Shown here piece by piece: positions 27,266 to 39,742 of a stretch of DNA of 64,000 nucleotides (positions are counted from its first letter, which is position 1; every line of letters begins with the position of its first letter). This DNA comes from Chthonobacter rhizosphaerae (GTDB taxonomy: Bacteria; Pseudomonadota; Alphaproteobacteria; Rhizobiales; Pleomorphomonadaceae): NCBI RefSeq assembly GCF_013839525.1, contig NZ_JACDIS010000011.1:90674-154673 (forward strand). The letters run 5' to 3'. Below the pieces are notes generated by a model. That model had not been told where the DNA came from. It ran no database searches and saw only the letters and a list, made by a program, of their open reading frames with translations. The translations under genes and the position numbers were made by a program.

Positions 27266-29152
27266 TTGACGTGGATGGGACCGAGACTGACACGCCTTTC
27301 CGGCTTCGGCCGCCTTCTGGCCGCCCTCCTCGTCGGCCTATCGCTGGCGGCGCCCGCCGCGGCCGCCGACGGGCCGGTCTGGCGGCACGCGACCGCGCTC
27401 GCCGGCACCCCGAAGTACGGGCCCGACGCCAGGCACTTCGACTATGTGAACCCCGCCGCCCCGAAGGGCGGCACCGTGCGCCTCGGCGGCGCGGGGCAGA
27501 CCTTCGACACGCTCAACCCCATCCTGCCGAAGGGCGTGCCGGCCGACGGGCTCGGCCTCGTGCACGAGACGCTGATGACCTCGTCCCTGGACGAGCTCGA
27601 CATCTCGGCCATGTACGGCCTCCTCGCCGAAGCCATCTCCCACCCGGACGACTATTCGTCCGTCAGCTTCCGCCTCCGGCCCGAGGCGCGCTGGCAAGAC
27701 GGCCAGCCGGTGACGCCGGAGGACGTGATCTGGTCGTTCGACAAGTTGAAGGCGCTCAACCCCACCCAGCGCTTCTACTACCAGCATGTGGTGAAGGCGG
27801 AGAAGACCGGCGAGCGCGAGGTGACCTTCACGTTCGACGAGACCGGCAACCGCGAGCTGCCGCACATCGTCGGCCAGCTCCTCGTCCTGCCGAAGCACTG
27901 GTGGGAGGGCAAGGACGCGAGCGGCAACCAGCGCTCGATCGAGAACGGCACCCTGGAGCCGCCGCTCGGCTCCGGCCCCTACCGGATCGCCCGCGTGGAC
28001 GCCGGGCGCAGCGTCACCTACGAGCGTGTGCCGGACTACTGGGGCGCCGACCTGATGGTGAACGTCGGCACGAACAACTTCGACCGGCTGTCCTATGAAT
28101 ACTACCGGGACCTGACGGTGGAGTTCGAGGCCTTCAAGGCCGACAAGATCGACTACTGGACCGAGAACGAGGCCAAGCGCTGGAACACCGGCTACGACAT
28201 CCCGCCGGTGAGGGACGGCCGCATCATCAAGGAGGCGGTGGAGCTGGAGCAGGTCAGCGGCGTGATGGTGGGCTTCATCCCGAACATCCGCCGGCCGCTG
28301 TTCCAGGACCGCCGCGTCCGGCAGGCGCTTAACTACGCGTTCGACTTCGAGGAGCTCAACAAGACGCTCTTCTACGGCCAGTACCAGCGGATCGACAGCT
28401 TCTTCTACGGCATCCCGCTCGCCTCCGCCGGCCTGCCGCAAGGCCAGGAGCTGGAGATCCTGGAGAAGGTGCGCGAACAGGTGCCCGCCGAGGTGTTCAC
28501 GCAGCCCTACGCCAACCCGGTCGGCGGCACGCCGGAGAACGTGCGCAACAACCTGCGGCGGGCGGTGGAGCTGTTCCGGGAGGCGGGCTATCGCCTGGAA
28601 GGCAACCGGATGATCGGCCCGGACGGCCGGCCGGTGGAGTTCGAACTCCTCCTCAACGGCCCGACCATCGAGCGGGTCGCCCTTCCTTACGCCCAGTCGC
28701 TGAAGCGCATCGGCGTGACCATGACAATCCGGTCGGTGGACAGCAACCAGTTCATCACCAGGGTCCGCTCCCGCGACTACGACATGATCTATTCGGGCTG
28801 GGGCCAGTCCATGTCGCCCGGCAACGAGCAGATGAACTACTGGGGCTCGGCGGCGGCGGACAGCGAGAGCTCGAGCAACTACGCCGGCATCAAGGACCCG
28901 GCGGTGGACGCGCTCATCCGCGAGGTGGTGTTCGCCAAGGACCGCGCCACGCTGGAGGCCGCCACGCGGGCGCTCGACCGGGTGCTCCTCGGCAACCAGT
29001 TCGTGATCCCGAGCTATACGATCCTGACCGACCGCATCGCCTACTGGAACCGCTTCAGCCACCCGGACCCGCTGCCGCGGTTCGACGTGGGCTTCCCGAC
29101 GGTCTGGTGGTTCGATGCCGACAAGGCCGCCAAGACCGGCGGAGGAGGCTGA
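27266..29152 (+). CDS. yejA: Oligopeptide ABC transporter substrate-binding protein (YejA-like), copy 1
   Basis: 628 aa, SBP_bac_5 (DppA/OppA) family. A TTG start was chosen because GGAGG lies 7 bp upstream; the next ATG (27275) is badly spaced. Sec signal peptide (FGRLLAALLVGLSLAAPAAAA, cleavage near residue 32). The mature part has YGPDARHFDYVNPAAPKGG, GAGQTFDTLNPILPKG and RPEARWQDGQPVTPEDVIWSFDKL, the YejA pattern. YejA captures peptides (for example microcin C-type compounds in E. coli). It overlaps the next gene by 1 bp (TGATG). First of the yej operon. Confidence 0.92.
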   Translation: MTWMGPRLTRLSGFGRLLAALLVGLSLAAPAAAADGPVWRHATALAGTPKYGPDARHFDYVNPAAPKGGTVRLGGAGQTFDTLNPILPKGVPADGLGLVHETLMTSSLDELDISAMYGLLAEAISHPDDYSSVSFRLRPEARWQDGQPVTPEDVIWSFDKLKALNPTQRFYYQHVVKAEKTGEREVTFTFDETGNRELPHIVGQLLVLPKHWWEGKDASGNQRSIENGTLEPPLGSGPYRIARVDAGRSVTYERVPDYWGADLMVNVGTNNFDRLSYEYYRDLTVEFEAFKADKIDYWTENEAKRWNTGYDIPPVRDGRIIKEAVELEQVSGVMVGFIPNIRRPLFQDRRVRQALNYAFDFEELNKTLFYGQYQRIDSFFYGIPLASAGLPQGQELEILEKVREQVPAEVFTQPYANPVGGTPENVRNNLRRAVELFREAGYRLEGNRMIGPDGRPVEFELLLNGPTIERVALPYAQSLKRIGVTMTIRSVDSNQFITRVRSRDYDMIYSGWGQSMSPGNEQMNYWGSAAADSESSSNYAGIKDPAVDALIREVVFAKDRATLEAATRALDRVLLGNQFVIPSYTILTDRIAYWNRFSHPDPLPRFDVGFPTVWWFDADKAAKTGGGG

Positions 29153-31047
29153 TGGACCGGACGACCCCGCATGCCGCCCCCTTCGGCGCCCTCACCCGGC
29201 GCCGCCTCCTGCAGCTCTCCGGAACCGCGGCGCTCGCCGCCGCGGCGTCCCTGCCGCCGTTCCGGGTGGCGCAGGCCGGCGCCACGAGCCACGGGCTCAG
29301 CGTCTTCGGCGATCTCCGGTACCCGCCGGACTTCACCCACTTTCCGTACGCGAACCCTGACGCCCCGAAGGGCGGCCGCTTCGTCTTCTCGGTGCCGAAC
29401 TGGGCCCTCAACCAGGACACCCAGACCTTCGACACCCTGCACACCCTCGTCCTGAAGGGCAGCGCACCGCCGCGCAGCACCATCATCTACGACAGCCTGA
29501 TGGTGCGCGGCCTCGACGAGCCGGATGCGCTCTACGGGCTCGTCGCCGCGTCCGTGACCGTCTCCGACGACGGCAACACCTTCACCTTCGCGCTCCGACC
29601 CGAGGCGCGCTTCCACGACGGCACGCGCCTCACCGCCGAGGACGCCGCCTTCAGCTACATGATCCTGAAGGAGAAGGGCCACCCGACCCTCGCGGAGGGC
29701 CTGCGCGAGCTCGTCGCCGTGGAGGCGATCGACGCCGGGGTCCTGGAGCTGGTCTTCTCCGGCAAGCAGAGCCTCTCGGCCCCCCTCGACGCCGCCACCT
29801 ACCCGATCCTGCCGAAGGCCTACTGGGAGGGACGCGACTTCGAAGCCTCCACCCTGGAGCCGCCGCTCGGATCCGGCCCCTACCGGATCGGCCGGTTCGC
29901 GGTCGGGCGCTTCATCGAATACGACCTCGTCGACGACTACTGGGCCAAGGACCTGCCGGTCAACGTGGGCCAGAACAACTTCGGCACGCTGCGGATCGAG
30001 TTCTACCGGGAGCGGCAGGCGGAGTTCGAGGCCTTCAAGAAGGGCGAGATCCACTACCGGCAGGAGTTCACCTCCAAGACCTGGGCGACCGAATACACCT
30101 TCCCGGCGCTCGTGGAGGGCCGGGTGGTCAAGCGCGAGGTGCCGTCGGAGGCGATCCCGTCGATCCAGGGCACCTTCTTCAACCTGCGCCGGCCGATCTT
30201 CTCCGACCCGCGCACCCGCGAGGCGCTCGGCCTGCCGTTCGACTTCGAGTGGACGAACAAGAACCTCTTCTACGGCATCTACCAGCGCCAGACGTCCTTC
30301 TTCCAGAAGTCGCCCTACGCCGCCGAAGGACCGATTCCGCCCGAAGAGGCCGCGCTCCTGGAGCCGTTCCGGGCGAACCTGCCGGCCGGCGCCTTCGGCG
30401 AGCCGGTGTCGCCGCCGGTGTCCGACGGCTCCGGCCGCGACCGCGCGCTCCTGCGCCGGGCCGGAGACCTCCTGACCGAAGCCGGCTGGCGCCGCGAGGG
30501 CGGCCGGTTCGCGTCCGCGGACGGCAAGCCGCTGGACGTGGAGATCCTGGTGGAATCGGCCATCTGGGAGCGGGTACTCGGCCCCTACGTCCAGAACCTG
30601 AAGGCGATCGGCGTCGGCGCGACCATCCGGGTGGTGGACGCCAGCCAATACCAGGCGCGCACCAACGCGTTCGACTTCGACATGACGATCCGGGCCTTCA
30701 ACCTCGGCGCCACGCCGGTGGAAAGCCTGGACGCCTTCTTCCATTCCAGGCTGGCGGACCGTCCCGGATCCTACAACCTCAGCGGCATCGCCCATCCGGC
30801 GATCGACGCCCTGATCGAGCGCGCCGGCAAGGTGAAGAGCCGCGAGGAGCTCCAGACCACCGTGCGGGCGCTCGACCGGGTGCTGCGCGCCTTGCATGTC
30901 TGGATTCCGAACTGGTACTCCTCCGTCCACCGGGTGGTCCACTGGGACATGCTCGGCTGGCCGGAGATGAAGCCCGCCTATGGCTTTCCGGTGGAAAGCA
31001 CCTGGTGGATCGACGCCGCCAAGGCCGCGGCGATCGGCAAGGGCTGA
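29152..31047 (+). CDS. Oligopeptide ABC transporter substrate-binding protein (YejA-like), copy 2, Tat-exported
   Basis: 631 aa, a second SBP_bac_5 protein similar along its whole length to the preceding one (FPYANPDAPKGGRFVFSVPN, TFDTLHTLVLKGSAPP, LRPEARFHDGTRLTAEDAAFSY). The signal differs: LTRRRLLQLSG followed by a hydrophobic stretch is a twin-arginine signal, against a Sec signal in copy 1. Tandem yejA genes are known in Rhizobiales. The pair shares one set of permeases, so they probably widen the peptide range. Its start overlaps the stop of copy 1 by 1 bp. Confidence 0.92.
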   Translation: MDRTTPHAAPFGALTRRRLLQLSGTAALAAAASLPPFRVAQAGATSHGLSVFGDLRYPPDFTHFPYANPDAPKGGRFVFSVPNWALNQDTQTFDTLHTLVLKGSAPPRSTIIYDSLMVRGLDEPDALYGLVAASVTVSDDGNTFTFALRPEARFHDGTRLTAEDAAFSYMILKEKGHPTLAEGLRELVAVEAIDAGVLELVFSGKQSLSAPLDAATYPILPKAYWEGRDFEASTLEPPLGSGPYRIGRFAVGRFIEYDLVDDYWAKDLPVNVGQNNFGTLRIEFYRERQAEFEAFKKGEIHYRQEFTSKTWATEYTFPALVEGRVVKREVPSEAIPSIQGTFFNLRRPIFSDPRTREALGLPFDFEWTNKNLFYGIYQRQTSFFQKSPYAAEGPIPPEEAALLEPFRANLPAGAFGEPVSPPVSDGSGRDRALLRRAGDLLTEAGWRREGGRFASADGKPLDVEILVESAIWERVLGPYVQNLKAIGVGATIRVVDASQYQARTNAFDFDMTIRAFNLGATPVESLDAFFHSRLADRPGSYNLSGIAHPAIDALIERAGKVKSREELQTTVRALDRVLRALHVWIPNWYSSVHRVVHWDMLGWPEMKPAYGFPVESTWWIDAAKAAAIGKG

Positions 31048-31058
31048 GGCCGGGGCGA

Positions 31059-31081
31059 GGCGGGGCAGGCCCGGCCCCGCC
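31059..31081 (+). promoter_or_regulatory. Hairpin between the second yejA and yejB
   Basis: GGCGGGGC / GCCCCGCC 8-bp stem with a 7-nt loop, 11 bp after the stop of the binding-protein gene. Such hairpins in transporter operons commonly protect the upstream binding-protein mRNA and lower permease expression. Function inferred. Confidence 0.4.
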
Positions 31082-31119
31082 GGGTCCGGCCCCCATACAG
31101 CAAGGACACGGCACCGCCC

Positions 31120-32223
31120 ATGGGCGCATACATCCTCCGTCGGCTTCTCCTGATGATCCCGACCCTGATCGGCATCATGGCGATCAACTTCGTGGTCGTG
31201 CAGTTCGCCCCGGGCGGCCCGGTGGAGCAGATCATCGCCCGCCTCCAGGGGACCGACGTGTCCGCCACCGAGCGCTTCTCCGGCGGTGGCGGCGATTTCT
31301 CCGGCGTCCAGCCGGGTTCCGAGCAGGGCGGCAACACGTCCACCTACCGGGGCGCCCAGGGGCTCGACCCGGCCTTCATCGCGGAACTGGAGCGGGAGTT
31401 CGGCTTCGACAAGCCGCCGCTGGAGCGGTTCGGCCTGATGCTCTGGAACTATGCGCGGTTCGACTTCGGCGAAAGCTTCTTCCGCGACGTGTCGGTGATC
31501 GATCTCATCCTGGAGAAGATGCCCGTCTCCATTTCGCTCGGGCTCTGGATGACGCTCCTGTCCTATGGCATCTCGATCCCGCTCGGCATCGCCAAGGCGG
31601 TCCGGGACGGCTCGCGCTTCGACGTCTGGACCTCCGCCGTCATCGTGGTGGGCTACGCGGTGCCGGGGTTCCTGTTCGCCGTTCTCCTCATCGTGCTGTT
31701 CGCCGGCGGCAACTTCCTCGACATCTTCCCGCTCCGGGGGCTGACGTCGGACAACTGGGAGCAGCTGTCCTGGCCGGAGCGGATCCTCGACTACTTCTGG
31801 CACCTGGCGCTGCCGCTCACCGCCATGGCGCTCTCCGCCTTCGCGACCTCGACGCTCCTCGTCAAGAACTCCTTCCTGGACGAGATCCGCAAGCAGTACG
31901 TGCTGACCGCCCGCATGAAGGGCCTGGCGGAGCGCGCGGTCCTCTACCGGCACGTCTTCCGCAACGCCATGCTGATCGTGATCGCCGGCTTCCCGGGCGC
32001 TTTCATCGGCGCCTTCTTCGCCGGTTCGCTCCTCATCGAGCAGATCTTCTCGCTCGACGGGCTCGGCCTTCTCGGCTTCGAATCCGTCATCCAGCGCGAT
32101 TACGCGGTGGTGTTCGCCACCCTCTACATCTTCTCCCTGATCGGCCTGATCGTCGGCCTCATCTCCGACCTTACCTACACCTGGATCGATCCCCGGATCG
32201 ACTTCGAGAGCCGGGAGGTCTGA
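31120..32223 (+). CDS. yejB: Peptide ABC transporter permease YejB
   Basis: 367 aa, DppB family. First membrane segment [34 protein letters not shown], then a periplasmic region of about 100 residues and five further membrane segments. The EAA coupling loop is [22 protein letters not shown]. Length (360+) and the long first loop are typical of YejB rather than DppB. Followed by yejE after 3 bp. Confidence 0.95.
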   Translation: MGAYILRRLLLMIPTLIGIMAINFVVVQFAPGGPVEQIIARLQGTDVSATERFSGGGGDFSGVQPGSEQGGNTSTYRGAQGLDPAFIAELEREFGFDKPPLERFGLMLWNYARFDFGESFFRDVSVIDLILEKMPVSISLGLWMTLLSYGISIPLGIAKAVRDGSRFDVWTSAVIVVGYAVPGFLFAVLLIVLFAGGNFLDIFPLRGLTSDNWEQLSWPERILDYFWHLALPLTAMALSAFATSTLLVKNSFLDEIRKQYVLTARMKGLAERAVLYRHVFRNAMLIVIAGFPGAFIGAFFAGSLLIEQIFSLDGLGLLGFESVIQRDYAVVFATLYIFSLIGLIVGLISDLTYTWIDPRIDFESREV

Positions 32224-32226
32224 GCC

Positions 32227-33363
32227 ATGGACGCGACCACCCGCCCGCCGACGGCGCGCACCAAGAAGCCCTTCCTGTCGCCGCTGAACCAGCGCCGGCT
32301 CGCCAACTTCAAGGCCAACCGGCGCGGCTACTGGTCGTTCTGGATCTTCATGGTCCTGTTCGTCTTCACGCTCTTCGCCGAACTGATCGCCAACGACCGG
32401 CCGCTGGTCGCATCCTACAAGGGCGAGATCCTCTATCCGGTGCTCGTCGACTATCCGGAGGAGAAGTTCGGCGGCTTCCTCGCCACCACGGACTTCCGCG
32501 ATCCCTTCATCCAGGACGAGATCCTCGCCAACGGCTGGATGGTGTGGCCGCCGGTCCGCTATTCCTACCGGACGGTCAACGCCCAGATGCCGACGCCGGC
32601 GCCGGCACCGCCGGCCTTCCTGCTCTCGCGCGAGGAGCGCTGCCGGGCCTATCCGCAGGGCGTCGAGGACAAGAACTGCGTGGCCGGCAACTTCAACTGG
32701 CTGGGCACAGACGACCAGGGCCGCGACGTGGTCGCGCGCCTCATCTACGGCTTCCGCATCTCGGTGCTGTTCGGCCTGACGCTCGCCATCGTGTCCTCGG
32801 CGATCGGCATCGCGGCGGGCGCGGTCCAGGGCTATTTCGGCGGCTGGGTGGACCTCCTGTTCCAGCGCTTCATCGAGATCTGGAGCGCCGTGCCGACGCT
32901 CTATCTCCTGATCATCCTCTCCAGCGTGGTGGCGCCGAGCTTCTGGATTCTCCTCGGCATCCTGCTGCTCTTCTCCTGGGTGTCGCTGGTCGGCGTCGTC
33001 CGGGCGGAATTCCTGCGCGGGCGAAACTTCGAATACATCACCGCCGCCCGGGCCCTCGGCGTCTCCAACCTCACCATCATGTGGCGGCATCTGTTGCCGA
33101 ACGCCATGGTGGCGACGCTCACCTTCATGCCCTTCATCCTCAACGGCTCGATCACGACCCTCACGTCGCTCGACTTCCTCGGCTTCGGCCTGCCGCCCGG
33201 GTCGCCGTCCCTCGGCGAACTCCTCGCCCAGGGCAAGTCAAACCTGCAGGCGCCCTGGCTCGGCCTCACCGGCTTCTTCGTCATCGCCATCATGCTAAGC
33301 TTGCTGATCTTCGTCGGCGAGGCGGTCCGCGACGCCTTCGACCCGCGCAAGACGTTCCGCTGA
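32227..33363 (+). CDS. yejE: Peptide ABC transporter permease YejE
   Basis: 378 aa, DppC family. N-terminal cytoplasmic part (LNQRRLANFKANRRGYWSF), first membrane segment, and a large periplasmic loop (about 60-170) containing CRAYPQGVEDKNCVAGNFNWLGTDDQGRDV, typical for YejE. Then five membrane segments with the EAA loop AARALGVSNLTIMWRHLLPNAM. Its stop is followed by GGAGG and the antitoxin-like gene 11 bp later, so the operon continues. Confidence 0.95.
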   Translation: MDATTRPPTARTKKPFLSPLNQRRLANFKANRRGYWSFWIFMVLFVFTLFAELIANDRPLVASYKGEILYPVLVDYPEEKFGGFLATTDFRDPFIQDEILANGWMVWPPVRYSYRTVNAQMPTPAPAPPAFLLSREERCRAYPQGVEDKNCVAGNFNWLGTDDQGRDVVARLIYGFRISVLFGLTLAIVSSAIGIAAGAVQGYFGGWVDLLFQRFIEIWSAVPTLYLLIILSSVVAPSFWILLGILLLFSWVSLVGVVRAEFLRGRNFEYITAARALGVSNLTIMWRHLLPNAMVATLTFMPFILNGSITTLTSLDFLGFGLPPGSPSLGELLAQGKSNLQAPWLGLTGFFVIAIMLSLLIFVGEAVRDAFDPRKTFR

Positions 33364-33374
33364 GGAGGCGCGCG

Positions 33375-33614
33375 ATGAACAAGGTGGTCAGGCGGGAGAT
33401 ACTGGCAGGCGACCTTCCGGCGTCGGTGCGCGGCGACATCGATCCGACCCACCGGGTCGAGATCGTCGTCCGCGACCTTGACGGCGGTGTCGTGCCGTCA
33501 GGCCGTTTCACGCGTTTCTTCGCCGCGGGCAGGTCCACCTACGGCTCCGCCGACGAGATCGTCGCCCACGTGCGCCAGATCCGAGACGGCGACGGAATGA
33601 GCGGGGCCGACTAG
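33375..33614 (+). CDS. VapB-like antitoxin candidate
   Basis: 79 aa, GGAGG 7 bp before the ATG. It starts MNKVVRREILAGDLPASVRG and ends with an acidic tail. No clear ribbon-helix-helix or AbrB motif can be asserted. It is classed as an antitoxin by context: a small charged protein whose stop is one base before a PIN-domain gene. It lies 11 bp after yejE. Alternative: a small adaptor of unknown role. The pair interrupts the usual yejE-yejF adjacency. Confidence 0.6.
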   Translation: MNKVVRREILAGDLPASVRGDIDPTHRVEIVVRDLDGGVVPSGRFTRFFAAGRSTYGSADEIVAHVRQIRDGDGMSGAD

Positions 33615-33615
33615 G

Positions 33616-34067
33616 GTGCCCTCGTCGGCCACCGTCTATTTCGATACGAACGTTTTCATCCTCGCCTACGAGGGCGCGGGGAAGACGTCCGCTCCGGCGC
33701 GCCGATTGCTGGCGGCCGTCGAGACCGGCGCCATTGCGGCCGCCACATCCGCGGTAACCCTTGCGGAAACGCTCGCCGGTGCGTTCAAGGCTGCCGACCG
33801 GGACCTCGCCGACCTCTACCGGACTATCCTGGCCGACGGGCCGGGCTTCACGTTGCAGCCGATCGATCTTGCGGTTCTCGAGCGCGCCGCCTTGCTCAGA
33901 GCCGCTTACGACGGCCTGAAGCTGCCGGACGCCATTCACCTGGCGACCGCGCTCTGCCACGGGTGCACCCACCTGGCCACCGCCGACCGGCGACTGCCGG
34001 TTCCGGACGGCCTGGACCGTGTTCTCGTCGAAGAGGCTGCGGTCGATCTTCTCCTTGGATCCCTGCC

Positions 34068-34071
<4 letters not shown>
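33616..34071 (+). CDS. PIN-domain ribonuclease, VapC-like toxin
   Basis: 151 aa, GTG start 1 bp after the antitoxin stop. PIN fold with all four acidic metal-site residues: Asp10 (VYFDTNVFI), Glu51 ([11 protein letters not shown]), Asp105 ([11 protein letters not shown]) and Asp124 (LATADRRL). VapC toxins are metal-dependent RNases that cut tRNA or rRNA. The last four bases (ATGA) contain the start of yejF, so the putative toxin and the transporter ATPase are translationally coupled. Function inferred from fold and neighbours. Confidence 0.85.
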
Positions 34072-35696
<1,625 letters not shown>

Positions 35697-35762
35697 CACC
35701 GCACGGGCGACCGGGCCCTGACCCCCTCGACAGGGCGGCCTCGTCGTGGCACCTGTCGGGCC

Positions 35763-36442
35763 ATGTCCTTCACACCGCCCCACGCCAAGATCTGCGGCCT
35801 GTCCACGCCCGAGGCCCTCGACTGGGCGATCGACGCCGGAGCCGACGGGATCGGCCTCGTCCATTTCCCGAAGAGCCCGCGCCACGTGCCGCTGGAGGCA
35901 CTGCCGGCGCTCGCCGCCCATGCGCGCGGCCGGGCCGCGGTGGTGCTCCTGACGGTCGACGCGGACGACGCGCTTCTCGACGCGCTGGTCGCCGCCGCCG
36001 CGCCCGACATCCTGCAACTGCACGGCCGCGAGACGCCGGAGCGGGTCGCGGCCGTCAGGGCCCGCCACGGGCGGCCGGTCATGAAGGCGCTCGGCATCGG
36101 GACGGCGGACGACCTTGCGGCCGCCGGCGCCTTCGAGAGCGTCGCCGACCTCCTGCTCTTCGACGCCAAGCCGCCGAAGGACGCCACGCGCCCGGGCGGC
36201 CTCGGCGTGCCGTTCGACTGGTCGCTGCTCGGCTCCCACCGGGGCGCGACGCCCTTCTTGCTTTCGGGCGGCCTGACGCCTACCAACGTCGCCGACGCGA
36301 TCGCGGCCGTGCGGCCGGCGGGCGTCGACGTGTCGTCCGGGGTGGAGAGCGCGCCGGGCGTCAAGGATGGAGCCCTGATCCGCGCCTTCATGGCCGCCGT
36401 GGAGGCGGGCCGGCGCGCGGCCGGCGGCGAAGGAGAGACCCG

Positions 36443-36446
<4 letters not shown>
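35763..36446 (+). CDS. trpF: Phosphoribosylanthranilate isomerase
   Basis: 227 aa, TIM barrel. It converts N-(5'-phosphoribosyl)-anthranilate to CdRP in tryptophan synthesis. Catalytic Cys in [18 protein letters not shown] and Asp in LLFDAKPP; phosphate loops [12 protein letters not shown] and [16 protein letters not shown]. The ATG giving [13 protein letters not shown] was chosen. It overlaps trpB by 4 bp (ATGA). Confidence 0.97.
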
Positions 36447-37660
<1,214 letters not shown>

Positions 37661-37671
37661 GGACCATGCCG

Positions 37672-38532
37672 ATGTCCATTCCCACGCACCGCCCCGTCAC
37701 CCGCATCGACGCCAAGGTGGCCGCCGTCAAGGCGGAAGGCCGGCCGGCCCTCGTCACCTTCGTGACGGCCGGCGACCCGGACTACGACACGTCGCTCCAG
37801 ATCCTGAAGGCGCTTCCCAAGGCCGGGGCGGACATCGTGGAGTTCGGCATGCCCTTCTCCGACCCGATGGCCGAGGGCCCGCCGATCCAGGCGGCGACCC
37901 TCCGGGCCCTCAAGGCCGGGCAGACCATGGCGAGGACGCTCGACATGGTCCGCGCCTTCCGGGCCGAGGACGACGCGACGCCCATCGTCCTCATGGGCTA
38001 CTACAACCCGATCTATTCCTACGGGGTCGACCGCTTCCTCGCCGACGCCAAGGCGGCCGGGGTCGACGGCCTCATCATCGTCGACCTGCCGCCGGAGGAG
38101 GACGAGGAGCTCTGCCTGCCGGCGCTCGCCGCGGGCGTCTCCTTCATCCGCCTCGCCACCCCGACGACGGACGACAGGCGCCTGCCGGCCGTCCTCGCCA
38201 ACACGTCGGGCTTCGTCTACTACGTGTCGATCACCGGCATCACCGGCGCGGGCTCCGCCGATCCCACCCGGGTCGCCGAGGCGGTCGCGCGGATCAAGCG
38301 CCACACCGATCTGCCGGTGATGGTGGGCTTCGGCGTCAAGACGCCCGCCCAGGCGGCCGCCATCGGGGCGGCGGCGGACGGCGTGGTGGTCGGCTCCGCC
38401 CTCGTCAACGTGGTGCGCGACAGCCTCGACGGCGAGGGCCGCGCCACCGCCGGCACCGTGGAGGCGGTGGCCGGGCTCGTCCGGGCGCTCGCCGAAGGCG
38501 TGCGGTCGGCAAGGCCGGTGGCGGCCGAATAG
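37672..38532 (+). CDS. trpA: Tryptophan synthase alpha chain
   Basis: 286 aa. Cleaves indole-3-glycerol phosphate and channels indole to TrpB. Catalytic Glu in [16 protein letters not shown] with the partner Asp in [15 protein letters not shown]; also [14 protein letters not shown] and STTGVTG-like [13 protein letters not shown]. Two close ATGs exist (37666, 37672). GAGGA of the trpB stop region lies 8 bp before 37672 but only 2 bp before 37666, so the second was chosen. Confidence 0.96.
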   Translation: MSIPTHRPVTRIDAKVAAVKAEGRPALVTFVTAGDPDYDTSLQILKALPKAGADIVEFGMPFSDPMAEGPPIQAATLRALKAGQTMARTLDMVRAFRAEDDATPIVLMGYYNPIYSYGVDRFLADAKAAGVDGLIIVDLPPEEDEELCLPALAAGVSFIRLATPTTDDRRLPAVLANTSGFVYYVSITGITGAGSADPTRVAEAVARIKRHTDLPVMVGFGVKTPAQAAAIGAAADGVVVGSALVNVVRDSLDGEGRATAGTVEAVAGLVRALAEGVRSARPVAAE

Positions 38533-38659
38533 GTCCGATAGGCCTTCCCGCCGCGCCGGCCGCCCGCCGGGGCGGCCTTGATTTCGCCGCCCCCTTGTGA
38601 AATCCCGGACGAAGGCGCATGTCCTCTCGTCAAGCGTACCGGAACAGGGTCCCTCTCCC

Positions 38660-39562
38660 GTGAACTGGATCAACAACGTCGTCCGCCCCAAGATCCGCTC
38701 CCTCATCTACCCGAAGAAGGAGGTGCCGGAGAACCTGTGGGTGAAGTGTCCCGAGACCGGCGAGATGGTCTTCCACCGGGACCTGGAGGCGAACCAGTGG
38801 GTGGTGCCGAACTCCGGCTACCACATGCGGATCGCGCCGGACAAGCGGCTGGAACTGCTGTTCGACGACGGCGCGGTGGAGACCGTCGGGCTGCCGGGCG
38901 TGCCGCAGGATCCCTTGAAGTTCCGCGACGAGAAACGCTACACCGACCGCCTGAAGGACGCCAAGGTGAAGACCGGCCGCGAGGACGCGGTGCTCGTCGG
39001 CGCCGGCCGGCTCGAGACGATCCCGGTGGTCGCCGCGGTCCAGGACTTCGACTTCATGGGCGGCTCGCTCGGCATGGCGGCCGGCGAGGCCATCATCACC
39101 GGCGTCGAGACGGCGGTCGCCCGGCGCACGCCCTTCATCCTGTTCACCGCCTCCGGCGGCGCCCGCATGCAGGAGGGCATCCTGTCGCTGATGCAGATGC
39201 CCCGCACCACCGTGGCGGTGGAGATGCTGCGCGAGGCGGGCCTGCCCTACATTGTGGTGCTCACCAACCCGACCATGGGCGGCGTCACGGCGTCCTACGC
39301 CATGCTGGGCGACATCCAGATCGCCGAGCCCGGCGCCCTCATCGGCTTCGCCGGTCCGCGGGTGATCGAGCAGACCATCCGGGAGAAGCTGCCGGACGGC
39401 TTCCAGCGGGCGGAATACCTCCTCGACCACGGCATGGTCGACATGGTGGTGCACCGGCACGAGCTCCGGTCCACCCTCGGGCGGCTCGTGCGCCTGCTCG
39501 GCCCGCAGCCGGCGGCCGTGGAGGAGACCGCGCCGGCGGCCCAGGCCTTCGCGGCCGAGTGA
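38660..39562 (+). CDS. accD: Acetyl-CoA carboxylase carboxyltransferase beta subunit
   Basis: 300 aa, GTG start ([14 protein letters not shown]); the upstream ATG at 38597 would add 21 unconserved residues. AccD with AccA transfers CO2 from biotin to acetyl-CoA. Crotonase-like core: [50 protein letters not shown]. The N-terminal four-Cys zinc ribbon is reduced to one Cys: [15 protein letters not shown]...[12 protein letters not shown] keeps the spacing but not the ligands. Adjacent folC is the usual neighbour. Confidence 0.97.
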   Translation: MNWINNVVRPKIRSLIYPKKEVPENLWVKCPETGEMVFHRDLEANQWVVPNSGYHMRIAPDKRLELLFDDGAVETVGLPGVPQDPLKFRDEKRYTDRLKDAKVKTGREDAVLVGAGRLETIPVVAAVQDFDFMGGSLGMAAGEAIITGVETAVARRTPFILFTASGGARMQEGILSLMQMPRTTVAVEMLREAGLPYIVVLTNPTMGGVTASYAMLGDIQIAEPGALIGFAGPRVIEQTIREKLPDGFQRAEYLLDHGMVDMVVHRHELRSTLGRLVRLLGPQPAAVEETAPAAQAFAAE

Positions 39563-39742
39563 CGGAACCGATGGGGCCGCCGCCGGCGGCCGCGCGCCAC
39601 GCCGGCCCCGCCGCCAAAGGGGAGGGCGTCAGCGGGGGCGGCGTTTTCGCCTGTGGCGTCCGGGGGTGAAGCACTGTATCGGTCCCCCGAGACTGCGCCA
39701 CCGGACCTGACGGCGCGGACGAGGAATAGCCGGACCGCCATC

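Noticed and set aside
29041..33090. 1349-codon minus-strand frame over the yej genes
   Set aside because: Antisense shadow: low-complexity Glu/Asp/Arg/Val composition, and the plus strand encodes clear transporter proteins.
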